DNA of 64,000 bases from Amycolatopsis methanolica 239 (GCF_000739085.1 NZ_CP009110.1:2976001-3040000); one strand, 5' to 3'; positions 53,240 to 62,636 are shown, counted from the first letter of the stretch. The notes: a model not told the origin generated them from the sequence alone. Numbers and translations are program-made.

Positions 53240-53815
53240 TCACCGCCAGGCGAACACGGGTTGCTCGAAGTGGGCGACGCGTGTGGTGCGGCCGTGCAGC
53301 GCCGCCTCCCGGAACTGGTAGAGCACCGCGGCCGTCGGGGCGTGCACGAGGTGCCCGGCCAGCGGCAGCTGGATCACCGGCCGGTCCGACTCGGGGATCG
53401 TCAGGAACCGCGGCTCGACCCCGAGGTCCGGCACGGGGATCACGTGCACGTGCGCCACCTCGTCCGGGTTCGGCCGGAGCGGCACCTCGCCGGGCAGCCG
53501 CACGACCACCGGCGTGATCACGTAACCCGAGCGGGTCGGATAGTCGTCGAGCAGGCCGACGCAGTCCGCGCGGGTGGCGGTGACGCCGAGTTCCTCCTCC
53601 AGTTCCCGCAGCGCCGCGCCGATCGCGTCCTCGCCGGGGTCGACCCGGCCGCCCGGCAGCGCGAACTGCCCGGGGTGGGCGCGCATCCCGGTCGCGCGCC
53701 GCGTCAGCCAGATCACCGGTTCCTCGCCCGAGACGACGATCGCGACCGCGGCCGCGCGCCGCCCGTCCAGCGGCACGGCCACCCGCGGGAAGGTCTCCAT
53801 CACGTCGGTCCGCAT
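53240..53815 (-). CDS. Nudix hydrolase (CoA-diphosphatase-like)
   Basis: A 191-residue protein with a complete Nudix box, GGRVDPGEDAIGAALRELEEELGV (GX5EX7REUXEEXGU). Before it, WLTRRATGMRAHPGQFALPG contains the RxHPGQxxLPGG pattern typical of NUDT7/CoA pyrophosphatases. It probably hydrolyses CoA or a related nucleoside diphosphate derivative. The ATG at 53815 starts MRTDVMETFPRVAVPL; the divergent acyltransferase gene starts 80 bp away. Confidence 0.9.
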   Translation of the reverse strand: MRTDVMETFPRVAVPLDGRRAAAVAIVVSGEEPVIWLTRRATGMRAHPGQFALPGGRVDPGEDAIGAALRELEEELGVTATRADCVGLLDDYPTRSGYVITPVVVRLPGEVPLRPNPDEVAHVHVIPVPDLGVEPRFLTIPESDRPVIQLPLAGHLVHAPTAAVLYQFREAALHGRTTRVAHFEQPVFAWR

Positions 53816-53895
53816 CCTGCCGACCCTAGCCGGAGCCGGGAACGGCCATGGGTAACCTCGGTCTCGCCCGGGACGCCGAGTGAGGAAAGGTGCCG

Positions 53896-55899
53896 ATGAC
53901 CCCGCCCCACCCGCGCACCCGGTATCGCCCCGAGATCGAAGGCCTGCGCGCGCTCGCCTGCGTCCTGGTGGTCGTCTACCACGTGTGGCTGGGCCGGATC
54001 TCCGGCGGCGTCGACGTGTTCTTCTTCCTGACCGGCTTCCTGATCACCGGCCAGCTGTTCCGCGCCGGGCAGCGCGGCCGCATCGACCTCCGCGCGCTGT
54101 GGGGCCGCACGATCACGCGGCTGTTCCCGGCCGCGCTCACCGTGCTGCTCGTGGTGATCGCCGCCGCCGCGCTGGTGCTGCCGCAGGCCCGCTGGTTCGC
54201 CACCGTCCGCGAGGTCGTCGCGGCCACGTTGTACCTGGAGAACTGGCAGCTCGCCGCGAACTCGGCCGACTACTTCGCCCGGCACAGCGACGCCAGCGTG
54301 GTGCAGCACTTCTGGTCGCTGTCCATCCAGGGCCAGTTCTACCTGGTGTGGCCGCTGCTGGTGGCCGCGCTCGCCTACGCCGCGCGGGGACGCCTGCGTG
54401 CCGCCCTGACCGGCACGCTGCTGGTCCTGACCGCCGCGTCGCTGGCGTACTCGGTGTGGCTGACCGCGGCGAACCAGCCGCTGGCCTACTTCTCCGCGCT
54501 CACCAGGATCTGGGAGTTCGCGATCGGCGGACTGCTCGCGCTGGTGATCAACGCGGTCACCCTGCCCCGCGCGCTGCGGATCGCGCTCGGCTGGCTCGGT
54601 GTCGCCGGGCTCGTCGCCTGCGGGCTCGTGCTGCAGGTCGGCACCGTGTTCCCGGGCTTCGCCGCGCTGTGGCCGGTCGCCTCGGCGGCGTTCGTGCTGC
54701 TGGCCGGCGCCACCGGCAGCCCCGCCGGCGCGGACCGGTTGCTGACGGCCCGGCCACTGACCTGGCTCGGCAGGCTCAGCTTCCCGCTCTACCTGTGGCA
54801 CTGGCCGGTGCTGGTGCTCTACCTGGTGTACCGCGGGCGGACCGAGGTCGGCCTACTCGGCGGCGCGTTCGTCATCGGCCTGTCGCTCGCGCTCGCGGTG
54901 GCGACCCACCACCTGGTCGAGACGCCGGTGCGCCGGTCCCAGCTGGCCGTGCGCGGCGCCTACCGGTTCGCGGTGCTGGCGATGATCCCCGTGCTGGCCG
55001 CCGCGGGCGCCTGGCAGATCGCCGGCCTCGCCCGGTCCGGGACGCCCGCCGCCGGTGGTGCCGACCACCCCGGCGCGCTGGCCCGCACGCCCGGGTTCGT
55101 CTACCGCGGCGCCGCCGACGTGGCGCCGGTGCCGTCGCCGGTCGAGCTGCCCGACGACTGGGCCTGGATCGACGACTGCGCCGAATCGCCGCGCGGCAGT
55201 GAACTGCTGGTGTGCACCACGACGCCGGACGGCCCGCCGGAGAAGACCCTGGCCATCGTCGGCGACTCGCACCCCACCCAGTTCATCGCGGCGCTGGAGC
55301 CGGTGGCGCAGCGGCGGAACTGGCAGCTGGTGGTGATGTCGCGGGGCGGGTGCCCGTTCTCCACCGAGTCCGAGATCGACCCGGACGACCAGGCCTGCCG
55401 GGACTGGAACGCCGCGGCCGCCGACGAGATCCTGGACCTGCGGCCGGACGCGGTGTTCACCACCGCCACCCGGGACGTGCGGGCCGGCCTGACCGAGTGG
55501 ACGCCGCCCGGGTTCGTCGCGCAGTGGCGGAAGATCGAGGCCGCCGGGATCCCGGTGCTCGCGGTGCGGGACAACCCGCGCTACGACTACGCGCCGTCGG
55601 AGTGCGTGGAGCTGCGCGGCGCGGACGCCCCCGAGTGCAACCCGCCGCGCGCCGACTTCTACGCCGATGAACCGCCCTGGCTGTTCCTCGACGACGTTCC
55701 CCCGAACGTGTCGTTCCTGGACTTCAGCGACTACTACTGCGACGAGGCCGTCTGCCCGCCGGTGATCGGCAACGTGCTGGTCTACCTCGATGACAACCAC
55801 GTCGGCGCGACCTACCTCGGCACCATGGACACGATCGTGGAACAGGCCATCGACGACGCCCTCGGACCGCCCGCCCCGGAGCCGCCCGCGCCCGCCTGA
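53896..55899 (+). CDS. Acyltransferase-3 (OafA-type) membrane protein with SGNH domain
   Basis: A 667-residue protein. Residues 10-370 are an acyltransferase-3 domain of about ten helices (YRPEIEGLRALACVLVVVYH, FFFLTGFLITGQL, FWSLSIQGQFYLVWPLL). Residues 430-667 form an SGNH-like domain outside the membrane: the block I Ser is in AIVGDSHPTQFIA, and the Asp/His pair in DDNHVGATYLG. It O-acetylates a surface polysaccharide or other extracellular acceptor. The ATG at 53896 is chosen because AGGAAAGG lies 5 bp upstream; GTG 53890 overlaps it. Confidence 0.92.
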   Translation: MTPPHPRTRYRPEIEGLRALACVLVVVYHVWLGRISGGVDVFFFLTGFLITGQLFRAGQRGRIDLRALWGRTITRLFPAALTVLLVVIAAAALVLPQARWFATVREVVAATLYLENWQLAANSADYFARHSDASVVQHFWSLSIQGQFYLVWPLLVAALAYAARGRLRAALTGTLLVLTAASLAYSVWLTAANQPLAYFSALTRIWEFAIGGLLALVINAVTLPRALRIALGWLGVAGLVACGLVLQVGTVFPGFAALWPVASAAFVLLAGATGSPAGADRLLTARPLTWLGRLSFPLYLWHWPVLVLYLVYRGRTEVGLLGGAFVIGLSLALAVATHHLVETPVRRSQLAVRGAYRFAVLAMIPVLAAAGAWQIAGLARSGTPAAGGADHPGALARTPGFVYRGAADVAPVPSPVELPDDWAWIDDCAESPRGSELLVCTTTPDGPPEKTLAIVGDSHPTQFIAALEPVAQRRNWQLVVMSRGGCPFSTESEIDPDDQACRDWNAAAADEILDLRPDAVFTTATRDVRAGLTEWTPPGFVAQWRKIEAAGIPVLAVRDNPRYDYAPSECVELRGADAPECNPPRADFYADEPPWLFLDDVPPNVSFLDFSDYYCDEAVCPPVIGNVLVYLDDNHVGATYLGTMDTIVEQAIDDALGPPAPEPPAPA

Positions 55900-56064
55900 C
55901 ACCCACCGTTCGTAGAGCCGCGATCCGCCGACCGGGTGGCCGAGTGCGCCCGACCGTGTGGTGCGCGCCGCCCTGCCGCGTGATTTCATTCGTCCAAGGT
56001 TTGATGAATCCGCGCGTGGGTAGCGACGGCGGCCGTTGACGAGACAGCGGAGGTGTCCGGGTCC

Positions 56065-56439
56065 TTGACCGACTCACTGGACGAGCGCACGCCGGTCACG
56101 GCCGTGCGCCTCGACGGCCCGGAGGGGCTGGCGCCGTTGCGCAGGCGGGTGCGCGCGATGCTCGCGGACTGCCCGTCGCCGGTCGTGATCGACGTGGTGC
56201 TCCTCGTCGACGAGCTGGCCGCGTCGGCGTGCGCCACCGGGTTCCCGCCGTTCGAGGTCCGGCTGAGCCGAGCCGGGGACGTGCTGCGAGTGGAGGTCGA
56301 CGGCGTGGGCGGGGTGCCGGAGCCGGGCCTCGGCACCGGGGTGCTCGACGCGATCAGCACCCGGTGGGGCACCGGGCCGCGCGGGGTGCTGTGGGCCGAG
56401 CGTGAGCTGCGGGCCCGCACTCGGTTCAGCCGCCGGTGA
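56065..56439 (+). CDS. HATPase-like anti-sigma/regulatory protein (degenerate)
   Basis: A 124-residue protein resembling the histidine-kinase-like ATPase domain of RsbW-type anti-sigma factors: VVIDVVLLVDELAASACATG, VRLSRAGDVLRVEVDGVGG and a final LGTGVLDAISTRWG. In active members the first block has ELxTNAxxH; here the Asn is replaced by Ser and the His by Thr, so ATP/Mg binding is doubtful. It overlaps the convergent STAS gene by 14 bp. The start is uncertain: GGAGG (56049-56053) points to TTG 56065; GTG 56053 is in frame. Confidence 0.72.
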   Translation: MTDSLDERTPVTAVRLDGPEGLAPLRRRVRAMLADCPSPVVIDVVLLVDELAASACATGFPPFEVRLSRAGDVLRVEVDGVGGVPEPGLGTGVLDAISTRWGTGPRGVLWAERELRARTRFSRR

Positions 56440-56839
56440 GCGCCTCGTCGCGAGTGGTGTAGACCGGCAGCCGCTGGTCCAGACCGGTGATCGCCAGCGG
56501 CCGCGCCGTCTGCCGCGTCGGGGCGACCACGCGGATTTCGGCCTGTTCACTCGCCTGGGCGAGCGCGGCCAGGCCGGCGGAGCCGAGGAAGTCCACTGCG
56601 CTGAGGTCGACTACCACGACGCGGGGCCGGTGCGCGGTCAGTTCGTCCAGCGCGCGGTGGAGCGGGGCGGCGGTGGCCACGTCGATGTCGCCGGCGACCT
56701 TCAGCACGGCGATCCCGGGCAGGGGCCAGAACACCTGCAGCCGCAGGGCTGCGGGCGCGGCCCGTTGCGCGGGGACGCGGGCCCCGCGGCGAACGGCCGT
56801 GCTCACGGCACCGGTGGAGTTGCGCGCCGAGTGGCTCAT
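56426..56839 (-). CDS. STAS-domain anti-sigma factor antagonist
   Basis: A 137-residue protein: a 30-residue basic, disordered N-terminus, then a STAS domain with AVLKVAGDIDVATAAPLHRA and the phosphorylation-site loop VVVDLSAVDFLGSAGLAAL, the conserved Ser being in GSAG. Such proteins release sigma factors by binding the HATPase anti-sigma partner. A HATPase-like gene lies tail-to-tail with it (14-bp overlap), so they may form a partner-switching pair; no sigma factor is adjacent. Confidence 0.85.
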   Translation of the reverse strand: MSHSARNSTGAVSTAVRRGARVPAQRAAPAALRLQVFWPLPGIAVLKVAGDIDVATAAPLHRALDELTAHRPRVVVVDLSAVDFLGSAGLAALAQASEQAEIRVVAPTRQTARPLAITGLDQRLPVYTTRDEALTGG

Positions 56840-56915
56840 GACTCTCCTCCCCGTCAGCCCTGTCTGGCCTGGCTTCTCCTCGTAGCGTAATCACGTCCGC
56901 GCGACGAGCACCAGT

Positions 56916-58118
56916 TCAGAGACGGTCACGCGGCTGGGCGAAATGTCGCGTCCCGGGTGCCAGCGCGGCCGCCGCGGGCGCGAACAGGCACACCAGCGCG
57001 CACGCGCCGAGCACCGGTCCGGCGCCGAATTCCGCCATCGCCGGCGCGATGAGGGCGAGCCCGGCCGGCGCCAGGCCGTAGGACAGCAGGAAGTCCAAAG
57101 CGGACACCCGCGCGAGCTTGGCCGGGTCGACCTCGCGCTGGATCGCGGTGAACCATGGGACGTTGAACAGTTCGATGCCCGCGCCGGCGACCGCGTAGGC
57201 GGCGACGACCACCGCCGGGTGCACGGGCAGCAGCAGGCTCAGCGGGGCGACGGCGTAGGCGGCCAGTCCCGCCAGCGCCGTCCGGCCCGCCGCCCGGGGC
57301 GTCCACCGCGCGAGCAGCAGCGCGCCGGCCAGCGCGCCGAGGGTGTAGGCCGTTGTGGCGGCGGCGAGCACGGCTTCCGAGCCGTACCGGTCGCGGCTGA
57401 CCAGCGGCAGCGCGACCCCGGTGGCCGAATAGCCGGTCGCGATCACCGCGGTGAGCGCGAACAGCCCGGCGATGAACCACGGGTGCCGGCGGGCTTCGCG
57501 GGTCCCGTCGGCGAACTCGGCGACGAACGAGGCACGCGCGGTGGGGACCGCGGCGAGCGGGCGCCCGGCCGGCGGGACGAGCGCGGCGGCCAGCCACAGC
57601 AGCCCGGTGCCCCACAGCAGGGCCGGAACGGGCAGCACGGTCGCCAGCAGCGCGGCCAGGCCCGGCGCGACCAGGGTCGTCACGCGCACCGACAGCGTGA
57701 TCGCGGCGTTGGCGCGCTGCCGCCCCGTCTCGGCGACCACTTCGGCGGTGAGCGCCTGGAAGGCCGGACGGCACGCGCCCTGCCCGGCCCCCGCGACGGC
57801 GGCCGCCACGACGGCCACGGCGAGGGAGCCGTGCAGCCCGGCCCCGATGACCGGGCTCGCCACGGCGGCCGCGGCACCGGCGACGGCGACCACCCGGCGT
57901 CGCGGGAACCGGTCCGCCAGCACGCCGCCGACCGGCACGGCCGCGAGGAACCCGATCGTGCGCGCGGCGAGGAGCACGCCCAGTCCGGCCGGGGTGAGGG
58001 AGGAGTTCAGGACGGCCAGGCCCAGGACGAACGGCAGTGCCCAGGTCGCCAGCCCGGAGGCCGTGGTGCCGCACCACAGGCGCAGGAACGCGGGGTCACG
58101 CAGGACGGGAGTGGTCAC
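56916..58118 (-). CDS. MFS exporter (EntS-like)
   Basis: A 400-residue major facilitator transporter with about 12 helices. It starts [21 protein letters not shown] and has the loop 2-3 motif [15 protein letters not shown]. The layout resembles siderophore exporters of the EntS type. It is divergent from a FecCD-type uptake operon and shares a 151-bp promoter region carrying a Zur/Fur-like palindrome (58170-58186). Export of the metallophore made by the downstream genes is inferred. The start is GTG 58118. Confidence 0.88.
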   Translation of the reverse strand: MTTPVLRDPAFLRLWCGTTASGLATWALPFVLGLAVLNSSLTPAGLGVLLAARTIGFLAAVPVGGVLADRFPRRRVVAVAGAAAAVASPVIGAGLHGSLAVAVVAAAVAGAGQGACRPAFQALTAEVVAETGRQRANAAITLSVRVTTLVAPGLAALLATVLPVPALLWGTGLLWLAAALVPPAGRPLAAVPTARASFVAEFADGTREARRHPWFIAGLFALTAVIATGYSATGVALPLVSRDRYGSEAVLAAATTAYTLGALAGALLLARWTPRAAGRTALAGLAAYAVAPLSLLLPVHPAVVVAAYAVAGAGIELFNVPWFTAIQREVDPAKLARVSALDFLLSYGLAPAGLALIAPAMAEFGAGPVLGACALVCLFAPAAAALAPGTRHFAQPRDRL

Positions 58119-58169
58119 GGCGGGGGAGGTCCTCCTCGGTCGGCAGGGATGTCCGACATCGGACTCTAG

Positions 58170-58186
58170 ACGAAAATGATTATCGT
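58170..58186. promoter_or_regulatory. Zur/Fur-type operator between exporter and uptake operon
   Basis: acgaaaatgattatcgt is a 17-bp inverted repeat with one mismatched pair around a central G. It closely resembles the actinobacterial Zur box TGAAAATnATTTTCA (GAAAAT-G-ATTATC). A TACTAT -10-like hexamer follows at 58190. No IdeR/DmdR-type box (TTAGGTTAGGCT) is seen. Repression by Zur under zinc sufficiency is inferred. Confidence 0.72.
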
Positions 58187-58269
58187 TTGTACTATCGGGT
58201 CCGGTTCACGGAGAGTCAGCCGGCCGGGCCTCCGTCCTTCGCCCGTGGTAACGACAAAGGGGGGTACTC

Positions 58270-59337
58270 GTGACGGTCGCCGTGACCGGTTCGCCGCCGG
58301 CCCGAGCTGGGACGGGTGCGCTCGCGGTGCCCGTGCTCGTCGCCGTGCTCGGGGTGTCCGCCGTGGCCGGAGTCGCGTTCGGACCGACCGTGGTGCCGCT
58401 GCCGGACACCCTGCGGTACCTCGCGGCGGCGCTGGCCGGCGGCCAGATCGGCCCGGACGAGGTGACCGGCTACTCGATCGTGTGGCAGGTGCGCACGCCG
58501 CGGGTGCTGCTGGCCGCCGTCGTCGGTGCCGGGCTGTCCGTGATCGGGGTCGCGGTGCAGGCGATGGTCCGCAACGCGCTCGCCGATCCGTTCGTGCTGG
58601 GCGTCTCCTCGGGCGCGTCGGTCGGCGCCAGCGCGGTGGTGTCCTTCGGGTTGTTCGGGGCGCTCGGCGTGTACGCGTTGTCGGCGGCCGCGTTCCTCGG
58701 CGCGCTCGCCGCGTCGGTCCTGGTGTACGTGGCCGCCCGCGGCCGCGCCGGGCTCACTCCGCTGCGGCTGGTGCTCACCGGTGTCGCGCTCGCCTACGGG
58801 TTCCAGGCGGTGATGAGCGTGATCGTGTTCTTCGCGCCGTTCGGCGAGGCCGCCCGCTCGGTGCTGTTCTGGCTGCTCGGCAGCCTCGGCGGGGCCACCT
58901 GGGGCGCGCTGCCGGTCGCGGTGGCCGCGGTCGCGCTGGCCGTGGTGGTGCTGCTGCGGCGCAGCCGGGCGCTCGACGTGCTGGCGCTGGGCGACGAGTC
59001 CGCCGCGAGCCTCGGGCTCGACGCCGACGCCCTGCGGCGGGAGCTGTTCCTGCTCACCGCTGTGGTGACTGGCGCGCTGGTCGCGGTCAGCGGCGCGGTC
59101 GGCTTCGTCGGCCTGGTCCTGCCGCACCTGGTGCGGATGGTGGCCGGACCGGGGCACCGCCGGGTGCTCGTGCTCGCGCCGCTGGCCGGGGCGATCTTCC
59201 TGATCTGGGTCGACCTCGCCTCCCGCACCCTGTTCGCGCCGCGCGAGCTGCCGCTCGGGGTGATCACCGCGCTGATCGGGGTGCCGGTGTTCGTCGGCCT
59301 GCTGCGCGGCCGCGGCTACCTGTTCGGGGGCCGCTGA
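58270..59337 (+). CDS. FecCD-family metallophore ABC permease
   Basis: A 355-residue permease with about ten membrane helices. It contains the family blocks TPRVLLAAVVGAGLSVIGVA, ADPFVLGVSSGASVGASAVV, VGFVGLVLPHLVRM and LGVITALIGVPVF. FecCD permeases import ferric siderophores, cobalamin or other chelated metals. The GTG at 58270 follows an AAAGGGGGG sequence. It is the first gene after the Zur/Fur-like box, and its stop overlaps the ATPase gene (TGATG). Confidence 0.95.
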   Translation: MTVAVTGSPPARAGTGALAVPVLVAVLGVSAVAGVAFGPTVVPLPDTLRYLAAALAGGQIGPDEVTGYSIVWQVRTPRVLLAAVVGAGLSVIGVAVQAMVRNALADPFVLGVSSGASVGASAVVSFGLFGALGVYALSAAAFLGALAASVLVYVAARGRAGLTPLRLVLTGVALAYGFQAVMSVIVFFAPFGEAARSVLFWLLGSLGGATWGALPVAVAAVALAVVVLLRRSRALDVLALGDESAASLGLDADALRRELFLLTAVVTGALVAVSGAVGFVGLVLPHLVRMVAGPGHRRVLVLAPLAGAIFLIWVDLASRTLFAPRELPLGVITALIGVPVFVGLLRGRGYLFGGR

Positions 59338-60119
59338 TGGACCTCGCTCTCGATGCGGTCACGGTCGAGGCCGCCGGACGCAAGCTGGTCGACGCGCTCA
59401 GCCTCAAGGCGGGCGACGGCGAGGTCGTCGGGCTGGTCGGCCCGAACGGCAGCGGCAAGTCCACCGCGCTGCGCTGCGTGTACCGAGTGTTGACCCCCAG
59501 CGCCGGGGCCGTCCTCGCCGGCGGGACCGACCTGAGTGGACTGTCCAACCGGGACAGCGCCCGGCTGGTCGCCGCGGTCACCCAGGAGGCGGGCGCCGAT
59601 CTGGACTTCACCGTCGCCGACGTGGTCGCGATGGGCCGGTTCCCGCACCACCCCGGCAACCGGGCGCTGAGCGAGCGCGAACGCGACCTCGTCCACCGCT
59701 GCCTGGAGCGGACCGGCGTCGCGCAGCTGGCCGGGCGCGGCATCCTGTCGCTGTCCGGCGGCGAACGGCAGCGCGTGCTCATCGCCCGCGCCCTCGCGCA
59801 GGAACCGCGGATCCTGGTCCTCGATGAGCCGACCAACCACCTCGACGTGCGGCACCAGGTCGAACTGCTGTCGTTCCTGCGTTCCTGCGGGCTGACCGTG
59901 CTGGTCGCCCTGCACGACCTCAACCTCGCCGCGGCCACCTGCGACCGCGTGGCGGTGCTGCACGACGGTCGGCTCGCGGCCGCGGGCCCGCCCGCCGAGG
60001 TGCTCACCCCGGACCTCGTCCGCCGGGTCTTCGGCGTGACCCCGGTCGTGGTGACCCACCCGGTCACCGGGGCCCCGCAACTGCTCTGGACCTTCACTGA
60101 TCGAGGAGGAAGCCCGTGA
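59337..60119 (+). CDS. FecE/FepC-type ABC transporter ATPase
   Basis: A 260-residue ATP-binding subunit. Walker A is GLVGPNGSGKSTALR, the signature is LSGGERQRVLIARAL, Walker B is ILVLDEPTNHLDV, and the switch histidine lies in ALHDLNLAA. It powers the adjacent FecCD permease. The ATG overlaps the permease stop, and the stop overlaps the GTG of the binding-protein gene (GTGA). Confidence 0.95.
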   Translation: MDLALDAVTVEAAGRKLVDALSLKAGDGEVVGLVGPNGSGKSTALRCVYRVLTPSAGAVLAGGTDLSGLSNRDSARLVAAVTQEAGADLDFTVADVVAMGRFPHHPGNRALSERERDLVHRCLERTGVAQLAGRGILSLSGGERQRVLIARALAQEPRILVLDEPTNHLDVRHQVELLSFLRSCGLTVLVALHDLNLAAATCDRVAVLHDGRLAAAGPPAEVLTPDLVRRVFGVTPVVVTHPVTGAPQLLWTFTDRGGSP

Positions 60120-61102
60120 GAGGGCGTTGGACAGCCGTGCTCGTGACGGTCGCGCTGGGTCTCACCGCGTGCGGCGCCGAGGTGCGGCCCGGCGGTGACA
60201 CCGGCCCGGCGCCGGTGACCGTCGAGAACTGCGGGCACGCGATCACCTACCCGCTGCCGCGGCGCGCGGTCGCCTACGACATGAGCAGCACCGAGAAGAT
60301 GTTCGCGCTCGGGCTGGCCGGCCGGATGCGCGGCATCGTCATGCCACGCACGGCCGAACCCGCCGTGGCGCGTTCGCCGTACGGCGCCGACTACCGCTCG
60401 GTAGAGACGCTGAGCACCGATGTGCTCAGCTTCGAAACCGTCGTCGGCGCGCAGGCCGACTGGGTCCTGGCGGGCTGGAACTCCGGCTTCAGCGAGGCTC
60501 GCGGCATCACACCGGCCAAACTGGACGGCGTCGGCATCCGCAGCTACCAGCACACCGAGAGCTGCTTCAACTACGGCGACCGGCCGGTCAAGGTGCCGCC
60601 GCTGGAGGCGCTCTACACCGACCTGCGGCAGATCGGGCAGATCTTCCACGTCCCCGACCGCGCCGAAGCGCTCGTCGCGGACCTGCAGGCCCGCGCCGCG
60701 GCGCTGCGTGCGAACGCGCCGGCGGGGGAGCCCGCGCGGGTGTTCGTCTACGACTCCGGCACCGATCAGCCGTTCACCTCCGGCAACCAGGCCGCGCCGG
60801 ACACCATCGTGTCGCTGGCGGGCGGCCGCAACATCGCAGGCAACCTGGATGCCCGCTGGACCACGATCGGCTGGGAACCGGTCGTGCGGTCCCAGCCCGA
60901 GGTGATCGCCGTCGTCGACTACGGCGACCGGCCGGTAGCCGACAAGATCGCGTTCCTGAAGTCCTTCCCGCCGCTCGCGGACAGCCCCGCGGTGCGGGAG
61001 AACCGCTTCCACGTGCTCGACTACGGCGAGGCCGTGAGCGGCCCGCGCAACCTCGACGCCGCCGAAAAACTGGCCGGCTACCTGCGATCGCTCGGACGCT
61101 GA
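60116..61102 (+). CDS. Metallophore-binding lipoprotein (FecB/FhuD-like)
   Basis: A 328-residue substrate-binding protein with a lipoprotein signal (LGLTAC, lipidated Cys19). The type III binding fold shows RAVAYDMSSTEKMFALGLAG, ADWVLAGWNSGFSE and VRSQPEVIAVVDYGDRP. It delivers a metal chelate to the FecCD permease from the outer face of the membrane. The GTG at 60116 overlaps the ATPase stop. The methyltransferase gene follows 11 bp later, linking uptake and biosynthesis. Confidence 0.93.
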   Translation: MRGRWTAVLVTVALGLTACGAEVRPGGDTGPAPVTVENCGHAITYPLPRRAVAYDMSSTEKMFALGLAGRMRGIVMPRTAEPAVARSPYGADYRSVETLSTDVLSFETVVGAQADWVLAGWNSGFSEARGITPAKLDGVGIRSYQHTESCFNYGDRPVKVPPLEALYTDLRQIGQIFHVPDRAEALVADLQARAAALRANAPAGEPARVFVYDSGTDQPFTSGNQAAPDTIVSLAGGRNIAGNLDARWTTIGWEPVVRSQPEVIAVVDYGDRPVADKIAFLKSFPPLADSPAVRENRFHVLDYGEAVSGPRNLDAAEKLAGYLRSLGR

Positions 61103-61113
61103 CGGAGACAGAA

Positions 61114-61836
61114 ATGGACACTGTGGACACCGCCCTGATCGACCGGCTCCCGCCGCCCCTGCCCGCCGAGCGGATCATCGCGCTCAACCAGCCGAAGGGC
61201 GACCTGCGCACCACCCGCCCGTACACCTGGCGCGGGTGGGAGTTCACCGCGCCGCCCGGCGTGTTCCTGCCCGGCGCGACCAGCCGGATGATCCACGAAC
61301 GGGTCCTGGACGGGACCATCGAGGTGCGCGGCCGCGTCTACGCCGCGATGGGCAGCGGGCTCGGCGTCGAAGCCGTCGCCGCCGGCCTGCGCGGGGCACG
61401 CGAGATCCACGCGATCGACGTGCACCCGGACAGCGTCGAAACCACGCGGCGGCACTACGAACGCATCGTGGGCGCGCGGCCGGGCACCCGGTTCGTCCCG
61501 GTGGTCGCCGACCTCTTCGACGGGTTCCCGGACGGCGTGCGGCTGGACGTGATCACCTTCAACCCGCCCGCGGTGAGCCAGCCGGTGAGCGACGACCCGG
61601 ACGTCGTGCGCAACGTGTGCGTGGGCGCCCCGCTGCTGGAGCGGTTCTTCGCGCAGCTGGCCGGACGGAACCTGCTCGCTCCCGGCGGCGAGGTGTTCCT
61701 CATCGCGTCCAACACCGCGGACCTCCGCACGATCGTGCGGGACGCCGCCGGGCACGGGTTCGCCGCCGAGGTCGCAAGTCGCCACGACTGGGGGGACGGC
61801 GTGCTCACCTACCTGTTCCGGCTGGAGGCGGCGTGA
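61114..61836 (+). CDS. Class I SAM-dependent methyltransferase
   Basis: A 240-residue enzyme with motif I AAMGSGLGVEAVAAG, an acidic ribose-binding residue in IHAIDVHPDSVE, and FNPPAVSQ resembling the NPPY motif of N-methyltransferases such as PrmC. The N-terminal 60 residues (RPYTWRGWEFTAPPGVFLPG) also resemble PrmC/TylM-type N-domains. It probably N- or O-methylates a small substrate of this pathway. The stop overlaps the next gene (GTGA). Confidence 0.85.
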   Translation: MDTVDTALIDRLPPPLPAERIIALNQPKGDLRTTRPYTWRGWEFTAPPGVFLPGATSRMIHERVLDGTIEVRGRVYAAMGSGLGVEAVAAGLRGAREIHAIDVHPDSVETTRRHYERIVGARPGTRFVPVVADLFDGFPDGVRLDVITFNPPAVSQPVSDDPDVVRNVCVGAPLLERFFAQLAGRNLLAPGGEVFLIASNTADLRTIVRDAAGHGFAAEVASRHDWGDGVLTYLFRLEAA

Positions 61837-62636
61837 CCACCGTCGCCGCGCTGACCACCGAGGTCCTCGCCGGGAAGCACGGCCCGGACCCGGCCGAGCT
61901 GACCGCCACCAGCGTCTTCTGGCTGCACCACGGCACCCGGTTGGCGGGCGGGGACGTGACCTACCGCAACTCCTACGTCCTGGTGCGGCTGGGCGCCGCG
62001 TTCGGCGCGTGTGCCTTCGAGACCGGGCAGCTGCCGCCGGAGGTGTGCGCCGAGTTCTCCGGGGCGCCACTGGATGTGTTGCTGCGCCAGCACTCCGTGC
62101 CGTTGCGGATCGCCGCGCTGGACGCCTACCTGTCGGCGGCCGCGCCACACGAGGCGCAGCCCGCGGCGGAGCCGGTCGTCCTGCCCGCCGGCACCCCCGA
62201 GGTCCGGGCACACGCCAGGGACGCGGCGATCGCCCGGCTGCTGGACATCGCCCCCGGCGCGCGGGTCGCCCTCATCGGCGTGGTGAACCCGCTCGTCGCG
62301 GCGATCCGCGACCGCGGCGGGACCTGCCTGCCGTGCGACCTCAACCTGCGCCGCACCCAGTGGGGCGATCCGGTGACGCCGGAGATGGGGGAGGTGCTCG
62401 GTGTGGCGGACGCGGTCGTGGCGACCGGGATGACCCTGGGCAACGGGACCTTCGACGAGATCGTCCGCCGGTGCCGGGAGCGGTCCGTGCCGCTGGTCGT
62501 CTACGCGCAGACCGGCAGCGCGGTGGCCCGCGCGTTCCTCGGCCACGGGGTCAGCGCGCTGTCCGCCGAGCCGTTCCCGTTCTCGCAGTTCAGCGCGGCG
62601 CCCACCACGCTGTACCGGTACCGGGCGGCGGTGTGA
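61833..62636 (+). CDS. DUF364 (putative heavy-metal chelation domain) protein
   Basis: A 267-residue protein. The N-terminal part (GTRLAGGDVTYRNSYVLVRLG) resembles DUF4213 and the C-terminal Rossmann-like part resembles DUF364: RVALIGVVNPLVAAIRDRGG, ADAVVATGMTLGNGTFDEIV and PLVVYAQTGS. DUF364 proteins occur near metal transport genes and are annotated as possible metal-chelation domains, with no established reaction. The GTG overlaps the methyltransferase stop and its own stop overlaps the kinase GTG, so it is fully embedded in the operon. Confidence 0.82.
   Translation: MTTVAALTTEVLAGKHGPDPAELTATSVFWLHHGTRLAGGDVTYRNSYVLVRLGAAFGACAFETGQLPPEVCAEFSGAPLDVLLRQHSVPLRIAALDAYLSAAAPHEAQPAAEPVVLPAGTPEVRAHARDAAIARLLDIAPGARVALIGVVNPLVAAIRDRGGTCLPCDLNLRRTQWGDPVTPEMGEVLGVADAVVATGMTLGNGTFDEIVRRCRERSVPLVVYAQTGSAVARAFLGHGVSALSAEPFPFSQFSAAPTTLYRYRAAV

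Noticed and set aside
58119-58269. IdeR/DmdR iron box in the metallophore promoter
   Set aside because: No TTAGGTTAGGCT-like 19-bp repeat found; the only palindrome is Zur/Fur-like.
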